Source: Nemorincola sp044225795
GTDB taxonomy: Bacteria; Bacteroidota; Bacteroidia; Chitinophagales; Chitinophagaceae
DNA length: 64,000 nucleotides
Assembly (NCBI GenBank): GCA_044225795.1
Contig: JBGAIF010000007.1
Location: 1 to 64,000, forward strand
Direction: 5' to 3'
The position numbers were made by a program, and so were the translations under genes. Numbering within the stretch: the first letter of the stretch is position 1; every line of letters begins with the position of its first letter. The notes beneath the pieces are model-generated. The model worked only from the letters and a program-made list of their open reading frames with translations, was not told where the DNA came from and ran no database searches. This document shows, one piece after another, positions 53,127 to 62,534 of the stretch.

Positions 53127-53720
53127 TTATTTGGCGCCGTTCGCCTCTTCAGTTGCTTTAATGAATCCCTGCTCGATATCGGTGATATCAATGATCGCAT
53201 ACACCTTCACGTCGTTGATGTTCATTTCATCAAGCATGTTCACCACATCACTGTATGTGCAGGTAGTATCCGGTTTTATCAATATGGTCGCTTCGTCCTT
53301 TACGCCGAGTGTACCATTCTGCTTCAGGGAAGCTACCATTTTCTTTTTCTCTATGATGGCATCCCTGATACCCTTTTGAGGGGCAAAATGTGTCACTTTA
53401 AGCTCCGGCGGATGATTCGGATCATCACCGATACCTTCATAATAATAGATGCGGTGGTTCTTGCTGAGCAATACGGTCATTGCAGCACTTGCCTTCAGCT
53501 TGTTCTTCTCCTCATCCTTGAGGTTCGGATCTTTGTAAGGCATGTTTATCTCCATGGTCTTTGGCTTGGCCAAAGTAGTAGTGAACATGAAGAATGTGAT
53601 CAGCAGGAACCCGAGATCCACCATTGGGGTAAGATCGATACGGGTACTTAATTTTTTACCTTTTTTGACGCCGGGGCCCTTTTTATGCCCCCCGCTACTC
53701 GAGGTATCCATTTCTGCCAT
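53127..53720 (-). CDS. exbD: ExbD/TolR family biopolymer transport protein (second copy)
   Basis: The 197-residue protein has a Lys-rich cytosolic start (GGHKKGPGVKKGKKLSTRIDLTPMVDLGFLLITFFMFTT): the single helix carries the family Asp in DLTPMVDLGFLLI. A periplasmic domain follows, with VKVYAIIDITDIEQG near the end. It is the second ExbD of the operon; together with ExbB it forms the proton channel that drives TonB. Two distinct ExbD genes (heteromer) are usual in Bacteroidota. Confidence 0.93.
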   Translation of the reverse strand: MAEMDTSSSGGHKKGPGVKKGKKLSTRIDLTPMVDLGFLLITFFMFTTTLAKPKTMEINMPYKDPNLKDEEKNKLKASAAMTVLLSKNHRIYYYEGIGDDPNHPPELKVTHFAPQKGIRDAIIEKKKMVASLKQNGTLGVKDEATILIKPDTTCTYSDVVNMLDEMNINDVKVYAIIDITDIEQGFIKATEEANGAK

Positions 53721-53779
53721 AAAACAAAAATTTTCTTCTTTTTATTAATAATGATTTACGTCAACGTCAACAACCCGAA

Positions 53780-54442
53780 CTACTTGGCATCGCCACCCTT
53801 GGCAGCCATCTCAGCGGCAGCAGTGCCCGGAGGAATGGCTTTAAGGTTTGTGATCAGGTTAAATTTAAAGAGGTGCCATCCTTCCAGCGTCTTGATGATC
53901 TTCTGCACGTGTGGATAAGAAGCATCTCCGTCAGCCTTGATACAGATACGCAACTGCGGGTTTGTATTCCTTGCACTCTTTATCCATGCGGCTAACTCAT
54001 TGTTCGGAGACAACACAGATGTGTCAACCGGTATGCCGGGCGCGTTTGTCTGTGTTGAGCTTTGCTGCTCAGGTGTCAGGTCAAGGAATGATTTCAACTG
54101 GGAAAAAGGAATACCGAGTGATGACCCGAGGGAGAAAGAATTTTTCTCCGCATCGGTCAGGTTCAGTGTCTTTTCACTATTTATGTCGTCAATAAGCGCT
54201 TTACGCATCAGCTTATTGTCAATAGCAAAGAATATCCTTCCCTTAGTATCTACCGTCAGCAGCATGATATCCTTATCAGGCAGCGGTATCTCCGAGATAG
54301 ACGACGGTGTCTTTACCACCACCGGCTCCTCGGGCTTGAATTTGGTAGCCAACATGAAAAATGTCAGCAGCAGGAATGCCACGTCACACATCGCCGTCAT
54401 GTCGATGTTCGTGCTCTTCCTGGGGAGTTTTGCGTGAGGCAT
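53780..54442 (-). CDS. exbD: ExbD/TolR family biopolymer transport protein (first copy)
   Basis: The 220-residue protein has the N-terminal PRKSTNIDMTAMCDVAFLLLTFFMLATKF with the proton-path Asp in MTAMCDVAFLL. The periplasmic domain ends in LRICIKADGDASYPHVQKIIKTLEGWHLFKFNLIT. It precedes the other exbD by 59 bases and differs from it in the membrane helix context (MCD versus MVD) and in a longer periplasmic loop. Confidence 0.92.
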   Translation of the reverse strand: MPHAKLPRKSTNIDMTAMCDVAFLLLTFFMLATKFKPEEPVVVKTPSSISEIPLPDKDIMLLTVDTKGRIFFAIDNKLMRKALIDDINSEKTLNLTDAEKNSFSLGSSLGIPFSQLKSFLDLTPEQQSSTQTNAPGIPVDTSVLSPNNELAAWIKSARNTNPQLRICIKADGDASYPHVQKIIKTLEGWHLFKFNLITNLKAIPPGTAAAEMAAKGGDAK

Positions 54443-54528
54443 TTTCGTATTCTTCTATCTGTTAAACTAATAAGACACGGAACCGGTAAGATTCCACATG
54501 TCTCTTTCACATATTTTTATCCAACCTG

Positions 54529-55362
54529 TTATTTATAGGTTGCAGCGAAGCTTTGTGTCAGTGTAAAGCCGCTCTCGTCGATACCGTAAGTGATACCGTC
54601 GATGATAGTTGTGAAAAAGTTATAAGAAACGATAGCGAAGAATGAAGTACTGATACCAAGAGCCGTGTTGATCAGGGCCTCAGAGATACCTGCAGCAAGA
54701 GCAGCAGCATCAGGAGCACCTGCCTGCGCCATCGCGGCAAATGAACGGATCATACCCATTACCGTACCGAACAGACCGAGGAGCGTGGCACACGATGCGA
54801 TAGTAGAAAGGAACACCAGGTTCTTTTCCAGCATCGGCAGTTCCAGCGCGGTTGCCTCTTCTATTTCTTTCTGTATGCTGAGTATCTTCTGGTCTGTATC
54901 CAGTTCATGGTTATTCACCATGTCACGGTATTTCTCCAGGCCTGAACGCATTACGTTACCCACAGAACCGGCTTGCTTGTCGCATTCTGCGATAGCCGCT
55001 TCGATGTTCTTGTTGGCAAGGTGATACTGCACTTTACGTACGAACTCTCCGGAGTCCATCTTACCTTTCGCTTTAATGATAGTGAGCGCACGCTCCACGA
55101 TGAAGCACAACAGCGTTAGCAATGTTGCCAACAGGATAGGTACTACAAAACCACCCTGATACATTGTACCGAGGCTGTTTGCCGCCTTTTCCCTGGTTGC
55201 ACCGTCGCGGAAGTTGCTTTCGCTACCCAAAACGAACTTCCAGGTAACATACCCTACTGCGATACAAGCAACAACTACCATCAGGTTAGTTAAGAAATTG
55301 CTTGAATTCTTTGGTTTGCCGGCACTACCTGTTTTAGCTGTGGCCGTTTTTACATCTGCCAT
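54529..55362 (-). CDS. exbB: MotA/TolQ/ExbB proton channel protein
   Basis: Start taken at ATG 55362 (MADVKTATAKTGSAG, 277 residues); a longer frame to 55449 runs through the promoter and is rejected. Three helices are visible: about residues 25-45 (LTNLMVVVACIAVGYVTWKFV), ~75-95 and ~180-200. Family segments are GLFGTVMGMIRSFAAMAQAGAP and ALAAGISEALINTALGISTSFFAIVSYN. It is the first gene of the operon driving TonB. Ahead of it is a strong promoter (55428-55457). Confidence 0.94.
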   Translation of the reverse strand: MADVKTATAKTGSAGKPKNSSNFLTNLMVVVACIAVGYVTWKFVLGSESNFRDGATREKAANSLGTMYQGGFVVPILLATLLTLLCFIVERALTIIKAKGKMDSGEFVRKVQYHLANKNIEAAIAECDKQAGSVGNVMRSGLEKYRDMVNNHELDTDQKILSIQKEIEEATALELPMLEKNLVFLSTIASCATLLGLFGTVMGMIRSFAAMAQAGAPDAAALAAGISEALINTALGISTSFFAIVSYNFFTTIIDGITYGIDESGFTLTQSFAATYK

Positions 55363-55724
55363 AATCTCTGATTTTTTGTTTGTTGATTTCTGAATATTTA
55401 TTTTAAAAGAGCATTTTCGTGCGTTTGCAAAGATATATTTACCACCCAAAAAAACAATTTCAGTTGATAAAATTATTTTTCAGATATGGCGCTCAATATA
55501 AGGGTTTAAAAACCTTCCATACATAGCTGTTTGTTATGTTTTTATTTCCTTTTTTACGTTTAACGAACATAAACGGATTTTATTGCAGTTAATTCGTTTT
55601 TTTGTTATCCGGCATTTGTCCGGCAAACAATCGTAAATATTGTTTATGCTCACCTGTCATTGACGTGTTTCTGACCCTTTTCCTTTGTAGTTTTGCCATC
55701 TATTTTTCAACAAGAGTCAATAAA
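55363..55724. other. Divergent promoter region between exbB and ppa
   Basis: The gap holds no gene of its own. It contains the exbB promoter on the minus strand (separate entry) and, on the plus strand, TAGTTTTG at 55688-55695, an exact -7 match 29 bases before ppa but without a -33 TTG at the proper distance (the nearest, at 55660, is 25 bases away). A short direct repeat TCCGGCA lies near 55607-55624. Confidence 0.6.
55428..55457 (-). promoter_or_regulatory. Bacteroidota-type promoter of the exb/tonB operon
   Basis: On the minus strand TTG (55457-55455), a 19-base spacer and TATCTTTG (55435-55428) fit TTG-N19-TAnnTTTG. A message from here would have a leader of roughly 60 bases before the exbB ATG. 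Confidence 0.65.
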
Positions 55725-56270
55725 ATGAATTTTAACCCATGGCACGCCGTCAGCTACGGCGACAATGTACCGAATACTGTGAACGCGATCATAGAGATAC
55801 CGCGCAACTCACGGGCAAAATACGAATTGGATAAAGAGACAGGGATGTTAAAACTTGACCGTGTACTTTATTCATCTGTGTACTACCCTGCTAATTACGG
55901 ATTTGTACCACAAACATACTGTGACGACCATGACCCGCTTGACATACTCGTATTGTCACAAATAGACATGCAACCCCTTTGCCTTGTCGAAGCGAAGATC
56001 ATTGGTGTAATGCGGATGTTCGACCAGGGTGAGGCTGACGACAAACTGATAGCCGTGTGTGCCAACGATATGAGTGTAGCCCACTACAATGATATCAGTG
56101 AATTATCGCCACACTTTATCGGGGAACTGCGCCATTTCTTTGAAGAATATAAGACCCTCGAGAATAAAGAGGTAAAAGTGGAGGAATTTCAGAGTGCACG
56201 ACTGGCGAAAAAGATATTGCAACACAGCATTAACGATTATAAAGCTAAATTTGGAGCGGAAAAATCATAA
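55725..56270 (+). CDS. ppa: Inorganic pyrophosphatase (family I)
   Basis: I start at ATG 55725 (MNFNPWHAVSYGDNVP), giving 181 residues, the normal size; a longer open frame from 55602 covers the promoter region. The catalytic signature DDHDPLDILVL (three Asp) and EIPRNSRAKYELDKETG, YYPANYGFVPQTYCDD and the later DEADDKLIAV-like GEADDKLIAVCAND are all present. It hydrolyses pyrophosphate made in biosynthesis. The C-terminus FQSARLAKKILQHSI.DYKAKF is typical. Confidence 0.95.
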   Translation: MNFNPWHAVSYGDNVPNTVNAIIEIPRNSRAKYELDKETGMLKLDRVLYSSVYYPANYGFVPQTYCDDHDPLDILVLSQIDMQPLCLVEAKIIGVMRMFDQGEADDKLIAVCANDMSVAHYNDISELSPHFIGELRHFFEEYKTLENKEVKVEEFQSARLAKKILQHSINDYKAKFGAEKS

Positions 56271-56301
56271 TATCATCTGTTTGAATTAAACTATTTCGCT
56301 T

Positions 56302-56673
56302 ATGAACATCACAATGATACTGGGTTTACTGATTATAGGGCTGGTAGCCGGTGTAATGAGTAGTATGGTGGGTATAGGTGGAGGAGTCGTGATTGTGCCG
56401 GCGCTTATGATCTTTTTCGCAATGAGCCAGAAGATGGCGCAGGGCACATCACTCACCATGCTCTTACCACCAATCGGTGTATTGGCGGTGTTAAATTATT
56501 ACAAACAGGGATATGTTGACCTGAAAATAGCCGGGATCCTGTGCATTGCCTTTGTGATAGGCACCTACTATGGCAGTAAACTGGCTCTGAATTTGGACGA
56601 AACCATTTTAAAAAGGATTTTTGGGGGCTTTTTAATGCTCATGGCTGTCAAATATTTATTTTTCAGCAAATAA
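56302..56673 (+). CDS. Half-size TauE/SafE (TSUP) membrane protein
   Basis: The 123-residue protein has four predicted helices and one copy of the TSUP motif, GVMSSMVGIGGGVVIVPALM, with LVAGVMS before it. Full-size family members (for example at 9483-10244) hold two such halves, so this one probably works as a dimer. The substrate (sulfite, sulfur compound or other small anion) is unknown. It sits between ppa and asnS. Confidence 0.88.
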   Translation: MNITMILGLLIIGLVAGVMSSMVGIGGGVVIVPALMIFFAMSQKMAQGTSLTMLLPPIGVLAVLNYYKQGYVDLKIAGILCIAFVIGTYYGSKLALNLDETILKRIFGGFLMLMAVKYLFFSK

Positions 56674-56701
56674 TAGAACAAGATATAATCAATCATAACC
56701 G

Positions 56702-58129
56702 ATGCGAACCAAGATCAAAGACATCTTAGCGAGTGAAAGAACCGATTATAAAGTAAATGTAAAAGGATGGGTCCGCTCATTCCGCAACAACCAGTTCATT
56801 GCCCTCAATGATGGCTCATGTATGAATAATATACAAGTGGTTATCAGCCTGGAGACAAATGAAGCTGTTGTGAAAAAAATAAATAATGGTGCTTCGATCA
56901 GCGTAGATGGTACAGTCATCGCGTCGCAAGGCCGTGGACAGAAAGTGGAAGTAGCTGCTGATTCAATAACCGTGCTCGGGGAATGCGATCCGGATCAGTT
57001 CCCCCTGCAGTTAAAGAACCGTCCCAGCCTGGAATACCTGCGTGAGATCGCTCACCTGCGCTTCCGTACCAATACGTTCGGAGCTGTTTTCCGCCTCCGC
57101 CACTCATTGGCTTATGCAGTGCATAAATTCTATAATGACCGTGGGTTTGTTTATCTGCATACGCCTATCATTACCGCATCAGATGCGGAAGGTGCCGGTG
57201 AGATGTTCAATGTCACGACACTACCAATCAATAAGGCGCCGCTGAATGATGATGGCTCCATCAACTTTAAAGAAGACTTCTTCGGCCGAGCTACTAACCT
57301 TACCGTGAGTGGCCAGCTTGAAGCGGAGCTTGGCGCTATGGCTCTGAGCGAGGTATATACTTTTGGCCCAACCTTCCGTGCAGAGAATTCTAATACAGCA
57401 CGCCACCTGGCCGAGTTCTGGATGATAGAACCGGAAGTTGCGTTCAATGATATCCATGACAATATGGATCTCGCAGAAGACTTCATCAGGTATGTGATCA
57501 CCTATGCCCTGGAGCACAACAGGGAGGATCTTGAATTCCTCGCTTCCAGGCTGGCTGAAGAAGAGAAGCAAAAGCCTATGAATGAGCGTAGCGAGATGGG
57601 CCTCATAGAGAAACTCGAATTCGTTGTGAACAACAAATTTGAGCGTATCACCTATACCGACGCCATTAATGTACTGCTCGATTCGCCAGCGTATAAGAAG
57701 AAAAAGTTCCAGTACGATGTGAAATGGGGTATCGATATGCAAAGTGAACACGAGCGCTACCTTGTGGAGAAACATTACAAAAAACCGGTTATAGTTACCG
57801 GCTACCCCAAGGATATTAAGGCATTTTATATGCGTATGAATGAGGATGGCAAGACTGTTGCTGCCATGGATATCCTCGTTCCGGGTATAGGCGAGCTCGT
57901 TGGCGGGTCTCAAAGAGAGGAACGCCTTGATAAGCTTACTGAAAGAATGAAAGACATGCATATACCTACCGAAGAAATGTACTGGTATCTCGATACCCGC
58001 CGTTTCGGGACTGTACCTCACGCCGGTTTCGGACTTGGCTTTGAGCGCCTGGTGCTTTTCGTTACAGGAATGACCAATATCCGCGACGTCATACCGTTCC
58101 CTAGAACGCCAAAGAATGCGGAGTTCTAA
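56702..58129 (+). CDS. asnS: Asparaginyl-tRNA synthetase
   Basis: The 475-residue class IIb aminoacyl-tRNA synthetase has the OB-fold anticodon-binding N-terminus (VKGWVRSFRNNQFIALNDGS) and the three class II motifs: motif 1 near residues 130-160 (HKFYNDRGFVYLHTPIITASD), motif 2 in YTFGPTFRAENSNTARHLAEFW and motif 3 in HAGFGLGFERLVLFVTGM. AsnRS and AspRS are distinguished by ASDAEGAGEMF and the ending IPFPRTPKNAEF, both as in AsnRS. It charges tRNA-Asn and is followed by a strong terminator. Confidence 0.96.
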   Translation: MRTKIKDILASERTDYKVNVKGWVRSFRNNQFIALNDGSCMNNIQVVISLETNEAVVKKINNGASISVDGTVIASQGRGQKVEVAADSITVLGECDPDQFPLQLKNRPSLEYLREIAHLRFRTNTFGAVFRLRHSLAYAVHKFYNDRGFVYLHTPIITASDAEGAGEMFNVTTLPINKAPLNDDGSINFKEDFFGRATNLTVSGQLEAELGAMALSEVYTFGPTFRAENSNTARHLAEFWMIEPEVAFNDIHDNMDLAEDFIRYVITYALEHNREDLEFLASRLAEEEKQKPMNERSEMGLIEKLEFVVNNKFERITYTDAINVLLDSPAYKKKKFQYDVKWGIDMQSEHERYLVEKHYKKPVIVTGYPKDIKAFYMRMNEDGKTVAAMDILVPGIGELVGGSQREERLDKLTERMKDMHIPTEEMYWYLDTRRFGTVPHAGFGLGFERLVLFVTGMTNIRDVIPFPRTPKNAEF

Positions 58130-58150
58130 AATGGATATTGAATAGAATTT

Positions 58151-58190
58151 ACCCCCTGTACAGGAATACTGATACAGGGGGTTCTTATTT
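58151..58190 (+). terminator. Rho-independent terminator after asnS
   Basis: A perfect 10-bp stem ACCCCCTGTA / TACAGGGGGT (58151-58160 and 58173-58182) with a 12-base loop is followed by TCTTATTTT. It lies 21 bases after the asnS stop. Confidence 0.9.
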
Positions 58191-58238
58191 TCAGTAATCG
58201 CTATTACTTTTATAGCGATTGCGGCCTTGTTAACAAAA

Positions 58239-61200
58239 ATGAAACATATATGGTTGTTCTTACTGGTTTTATGCCGGCTGAATGTCTATGCACAGAATTT
58301 GCTACGATATCAGCACATCAATGTGGAGGATGGGCTGTCCCAAAGCACCGTAAACTGGATATGCCAGGACCGGAATGGATTCATCTGGTTGGCAACCGGC
58401 GACGGACTGAACAGATATGATGGTAAAGATTTCATCAGTTATAAAAGCCGCCGTGATGATTCTGTGGCTAATATGAAGGACAGAAACATAAATTCCAGGA
58501 TATTCGAGGACAAATACAACAGAATATGGTTCAGTACGGACGCCGGAATTTCATATCTCGATGTGAGAAAGCATAAGACCAAGATCATCCTTGATAAATA
58601 TTCGGCGGCGTGCTCAGCCACCATTCTGGGTTTTGACAGTTCTGCCCTTTGGGCGGCAGTGCCTACAAAAGGGCTGTTTCACGTTGATCTCGCTACATTA
58701 AAAACAATGCTGATCCCATTCACCGATACACTTCAGCGGTCAAGGGAATACGGAGTGATCAACAACGGCGTGGTTGGCAGCCGGGGCATCTGGATATGCG
58801 ACAGGGCGGGATTGCTCTTCTTTGACGCAAATAGCAACAAAGACAGGCGTATATTAGAAAAAGAAGTTTTCAACTCTGTCACGCCACTCAGCCATAACAG
58901 GGTACTATTAACATCAACAGGTTCGCTCTACTTATTTTATACGGAAAAAGATAGCCTTGTTCAGATACCGATAAACACCGGTTCAGTAAAAAAAAGTGAA
59001 TGGAAGAGCGCTGTTGAAGACTGGGCTACAGGCAATGTCTATGTGGGTGAATTGCAAAGCGGCAACGTTTGCGTATTTGATCCTGCTTCATTGGCCTACA
59101 AGTTCATAAAAGTGCAGGGAAACCAGGTAAATGCATTGTTCATAGATTCCTCGCGGAACCTGTGGGTAGGAACAGATGGAAACGGGGCATTCAGGATTGA
59201 TATCAAGAAGCCAAAATTTCAATGCCTGGCGACAAAGGACCTTGATGATGGTGTCGGAGAAAATGGCTTTATGGTGAAAAGCATCTTCCGCGACACGCTG
59301 GGTAAAATTTGGTTAGGAGTAGTAAACCATGGGCTCATCATCTATGATCCACGCACCGGGAAAAAAGAAAGGCTGCCCATTACCGGAAAGGACGACAACC
59401 AACTCATCAGCACTATACATAAAGATTCTTCGGGTACAGTACTTGTCACGGTAGGCAACACCATATACTGGATACACGAACTGACGCATAAGGTCATTAA
59501 CAGCACCGTAGTCTCTTACCCGCCACATCTTTCGCCGCTTACTCCGGTCATATATTCAGTTTTCGAATGGAAGGAAGGTCACTACCTTGTTGGCACTAAT
59601 GTGGCATTAACAACAATGTATCCCAACGGGAAAGAACGTTTCCATCAGCATATTGTCAAAGACACCATTCTCTCTCACTGGTATTACAACATAACAAGCT
59701 TTAGTAACAGCAACAATATATACTTAGGCCTGAGAGATGGATTTGCACACCTGCATCTGCTGACAGACACTACCTATACAATAACAGACTTCGGATTCCG
59801 GGATGTGCCTATCCGACACTTTTATAAGAACAGATCATCTCATTTCTTGTGGATGGCAGCAGAGCAAGGACTTATCGCCTACAACGAGCAGACACATAAA
59901 TACAAGATATTTGATGAGCGGACCGGAATGGCCAACAGCTTTGTATATGCTATGCTCGATGAGAATGACAGCACATTCTGGATCAGTAGCAACAATGGTA
60001 TATCGAGAGTCAATGTGGCCTATAACGGTGAGGCTATACCTACTGTCCGATTCACAAACTATACAGTACGGGATGGGCTACAGTCAAACGAATTCAATAC
60101 AGGCGCTTACCTTAAGGAAAAAGATGGCACTATGTATTTCGGAGGCATAGCCGGAATAAACTGGTTTCACCCTTCAGAGATACAGATCAATCCATATAAA
60201 GCGACACCTGCCATCTCTGCCATTTACGTCAATGATAGCCTTTTTGCGGAAGATACTGCCGTCTATATACATGAGCTGACTCTGCCCTTCTCCCGCAATA
60301 CCATAAGCCTTGTCGTCAGCGCTCTTGAATATACAAATCCGGCACAGAATAGGTTTACTTATCAACTGGAAGGCCTGGACCGGGATTGGGTATATACCTC
60401 CAACGATAAGATCCGATATTCCGGCCTGGCGGCAGGTACTTATACTTTCCGCCTAAAGGTCAGCAACAACGACGGCTTATGGAACGATGACCCATTTGTG
60501 CTTACAATAACCATATTACCGCCCTACTGGCAAACGTGGTGGTTCCGCGCACTGATCATAGCCATTGCACTCCTTGCCGGCTATCTTGTGGCACGCTACT
60601 ATATAAGACAAAAGATCAGGGCAAGGACCATTGAGCTGGAAAAGCAACAAGCGCTTTACCTGGAGCGGATGCGCATATCCAAAGATGTACATGACGACCT
60701 TGGCTCAGGGCTTTCCAAAATATCATTGATGGCCGCTATCGCTGAAAAGAAAGCGGAACCTTCATCTACATTAGGAACTGACATAAAAAACATCTCAACA
60801 GTTTCCAAAGAACTGGTTGACAATATGCGCGACCTTGTATGGGTACTCAACCCGGATAATATGACCCTGGAGCAACTGATCTCCCGGCTCAGGGAATATT
60901 GCTCTGATTACCTGGAGAACATTCCTATAGAGGTTTCTCTGCAATTCCCGGATAGTGTACCGGCAATGCGCATATCCGGTGAAGCACAGCGAAACATTTT
61001 CCTGACTGTAAAAGAAGCCATCAATAACTGCATCAAGCACGCCGACGCTACCCGCATAAGTATAAGCATAACTATTACCGATTATGTACTGCATATCATC
61101 ATCTCCGATAACGGGCGTGGGTTTGATATGGACAAAGGACGAAGTGGCAACGGACTCCGTAATATGAAACAAAGGATAGCATCCATACATGGCTCCCTGT

Positions 61201-61283
61201 CTGTTTCTTCGTCACCGGATAACAGTACAAGTATTACAATTTCTGTGGCGCTGAATAAGCTGGACGGAAAAATACCACTTTAG
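58239..61283 (+). CDS. Reg_prop beta-propeller sensor kinase (HisKA_3 type)
   Basis: I start at ATG 58239 (MKHIWLFLLVLCRLNVYAQ, signal peptide); a TTG four codons earlier is in frame. About 1014 residues. The periplasmic region (about 20-690) is a reg_prop double propeller with repeats like SQSTVNWICQDRNGFIWLATGDGLNRYDG, then a Y_Y_Y domain (YQLEGLDRDWVYTSNDKIRYSGLAAGTYTF). One helix (~770-790) precedes a HisKA_3 domain with His818 in ISKDVHDDLGSGLSKISLMA and an ATPase domain (VKEAINNCIKHADAT, SDNGRGFDM, GNGLRNMKQR). Unlike hybrid (HTCS) proteins it has no receiver or HTH; the partner is the adjacent regulator. The ligand is unknown. Confidence 0.93.
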   Translation: MKHIWLFLLVLCRLNVYAQNLLRYQHINVEDGLSQSTVNWICQDRNGFIWLATGDGLNRYDGKDFISYKSRRDDSVANMKDRNINSRIFEDKYNRIWFSTDAGISYLDVRKHKTKIILDKYSAACSATILGFDSSALWAAVPTKGLFHVDLATLKTMLIPFTDTLQRSREYGVINNGVVGSRGIWICDRAGLLFFDANSNKDRRILEKEVFNSVTPLSHNRVLLTSTGSLYLFYTEKDSLVQIPINTGSVKKSEWKSAVEDWATGNVYVGELQSGNVCVFDPASLAYKFIKVQGNQVNALFIDSSRNLWVGTDGNGAFRIDIKKPKFQCLATKDLDDGVGENGFMVKSIFRDTLGKIWLGVVNHGLIIYDPRTGKKERLPITGKDDNQLISTIHKDSSGTVLVTVGNTIYWIHELTHKVINSTVVSYPPHLSPLTPVIYSVFEWKEGHYLVGTNVALTTMYPNGKERFHQHIVKDTILSHWYYNITSFSNSNNIYLGLRDGFAHLHLLTDTTYTITDFGFRDVPIRHFYKNRSSHFLWMAAEQGLIAYNEQTHKYKIFDERTGMANSFVYAMLDENDSTFWISSNNGISRVNVAYNGEAIPTVRFTNYTVRDGLQSNEFNTGAYLKEKDGTMYFGGIAGINWFHPSEIQINPYKATPAISAIYVNDSLFAEDTAVYIHELTLPFSRNTISLVVSALEYTNPAQNRFTYQLEGLDRDWVYTSNDKIRYSGLAAGTYTFRLKVSNNDGLWNDDPFVLTITILPPYWQTWWFRALIIAIALLAGYLVARYYIRQKIRARTIELEKQQALYLERMRISKDVHDDLGSGLSKISLMAAIAEKKAEPSSTLGTDIKNISTVSKELVDNMRDLVWVLNPDNMTLEQLISRLREYCSDYLENIPIEVSLQFPDSVPAMRISGEAQRNIFLTVKEAINNCIKHADATRISISITITDYVLHIIISDNGRGFDMDKGRSGNGLRNMKQRIASIHGSLSVSSSPDNSTSITISVALNKLDGKIPL

Positions 61284-61288
61284 TGTAA

Positions 61289-61318
61289 TTGCAGGGGCAG
61301 CTTCTGTCAGTACATTTG
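61289..61318 (+). promoter_or_regulatory. Bacteroidota-type promoter of the LuxR regulator
   Basis: TTG at 61289-61291, a 19-base spacer and TACATTTG at 61311-61318 match TTG-N19-TAnnTTTG. The ATG follows 12 bases on. This gives the regulator its own promoter besides transcription from the kinase. Confidence 0.6.
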
Positions 61319-61330
61319 TTATACCTGACC

Positions 61331-61963
61331 ATGGATATTACCGTAGCCATCATAGAAGATCAGAAAGATACCCGCAAGATGCTGTCGATACTCATCAATG
61401 GCAGCGACGGGTATGAGTGTGTGGCTACCTTTGAGACCGCCGAAGATGCACTGGAACGCATACCCGGACTAAAGCCATCTGTAGTGCTTGTGGACATTCA
61501 CCTTCCCGGCATATCTGGCATTGAGTGCGTAAGAAGATTAAAAGAGCGTTGCACCGATATGCAGTTCATCATGTGCACATCGCTGGAAGATGCTGACAAT
61601 ATATTCAATGCACTACAGGCCGGCGCCACCGGTTACATCATCAAATCAGCGCCTCCCGGCAAGATCCTGGAGGCTATTACCGACGCTCATAACGGCGGAT
61701 CGCCGATGAGCAGCCAGATAGCGCGTAAGGTCATCTCATACTTTCAGCAAAAACCACAACCTACCAACCCCGAACTGGAGAAACTCTCTGCACGTGAGTT
61801 GGAGATCCTTCAATATCTCGCCAAAGGATACCGCTACAAGGAAATGGCATCGATGCTCTTCATCAGCATTGAAACAGTCCGAAAACACATTCATAACATT
61901 TACGAGAAACTCCAGGTAAACTCGAGGACGGAAGCATTGAACAAAGCCTATCCCAAGAACTAG
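61331..61963 (+). CDS. LuxR/NarL-family response regulator
   Basis: Start at ATG 61331 (MDITVAIIEDQKDTRKML; 210 residues); the open frame reaches further upstream, but through the promoter. Receiver domain: acidic pocket in IIEDQKD, phosphoacceptor Asp55 in VLVDIHLPG, Thr/Ser in IMCTS, Lys in YIIKSAPP. The C-terminal HTH_LuxR domain is LSARELEILQYLAKGYRYKEMA..LFISIETVRKHIHNIYEKL. It is the partner of the propeller kinase 47 bases upstream. Confidence 0.94.
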   Translation: MDITVAIIEDQKDTRKMLSILINGSDGYECVATFETAEDALERIPGLKPSVVLVDIHLPGISGIECVRRLKERCTDMQFIMCTSLEDADNIFNALQAGATGYIIKSAPPGKILEAITDAHNGGSPMSSQIARKVISYFQQKPQPTNPELEKLSARELEILQYLAKGYRYKEMASMLFISIETVRKHIHNIYEKLQVNSRTEALNKAYPKN

Positions 61964-62142
61964 CATAAATACCACTAAAGTGGTATGGTGTAAACCGGAT
62001 GCTGCCTGTATCATTGTACCAGCCTTCTTAAACCTTTACATATACCCCCACAAACCAAGAGGACTTGGCCTTCCGGCTGAGTCCTTGTCTTTAGGATACG
62101 TTAAAAACAACCGGCTGTAACCTAAAGCAGGCAAATGCGTCG

Positions 62143-62150
62143 TACCTTTG
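62143..62150 (+). promoter_or_regulatory. Putative -7 element before ytxJ-like gene
   Basis: TACCTTTG matches TAnnTTTG exactly and lies only 4 bases from the ATG at 62155, which would give a leaderless message. There is no clear -33 TTG. Confidence 0.35.
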
Positions 62151-62154
62151 CAGC

Positions 62155-62484
62155 ATGAACTGGATAGAGCTGACGAACGAGCAACAATTGGACGACATCA
62201 GGCAACAAAGTAAGGATACTTCAATAGTCATTTTCAAGCACAGTACCCGCTGCTCCATCAGCCACATGGCGAAAAGCAGGCTGGAACGGGAGGCAGCCGC
62301 TGACAACATATCCATATATCACCTCGACCTGATAAGGCATAGAACATTATCCAACAAAATTGCAGCAGATTTCGCCGTGCATCATGAATCACCCCAGGTG
62401 CTTATCATCAGAAATGGTGAGTGTACCTATGAAGATAGCCACAACGGCATCAACATGCAGGACATACGCGAACAGGTCAATTAG
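62155..62484 (+). CDS. YtxJ-like monothiol bacilliredoxin
   Basis: The 109-residue thioredoxin-fold protein has a single active-site Cys in IVIFKHSTRCSISHMAK (position ~33), the pattern of YtxJ/DUF2847 proteins, and SPQVLIIRNGECTYEDSH, with the cis-Pro before VLI. YtxJ proteins reduce mixed disulfides with bacillithiol. No bacillithiol synthesis genes (bshA, bshB, bshC) are in this window. Confidence 0.88.
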   Translation: MNWIELTNEQQLDDIRQQSKDTSIVIFKHSTRCSISHMAKSRLEREAAADNISIYHLDLIRHRTLSNKIAADFAVHHESPQVLIIRNGECTYEDSHNGINMQDIREQVN

Positions 62485-62534
62485 CTGAGTTCTTACAGGT
62501 TTCGGATAATATCTTTCCTGATCTCACCTGCCTA

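Noticed and set aside
61969..61986. Hairpin ATACCACT..AGTGGTAT after the LuxR regulator as a terminator
   Set aside because: It has no T-run after it, and a similar ATACCACT at the end of the kinase gene looks coincidental.
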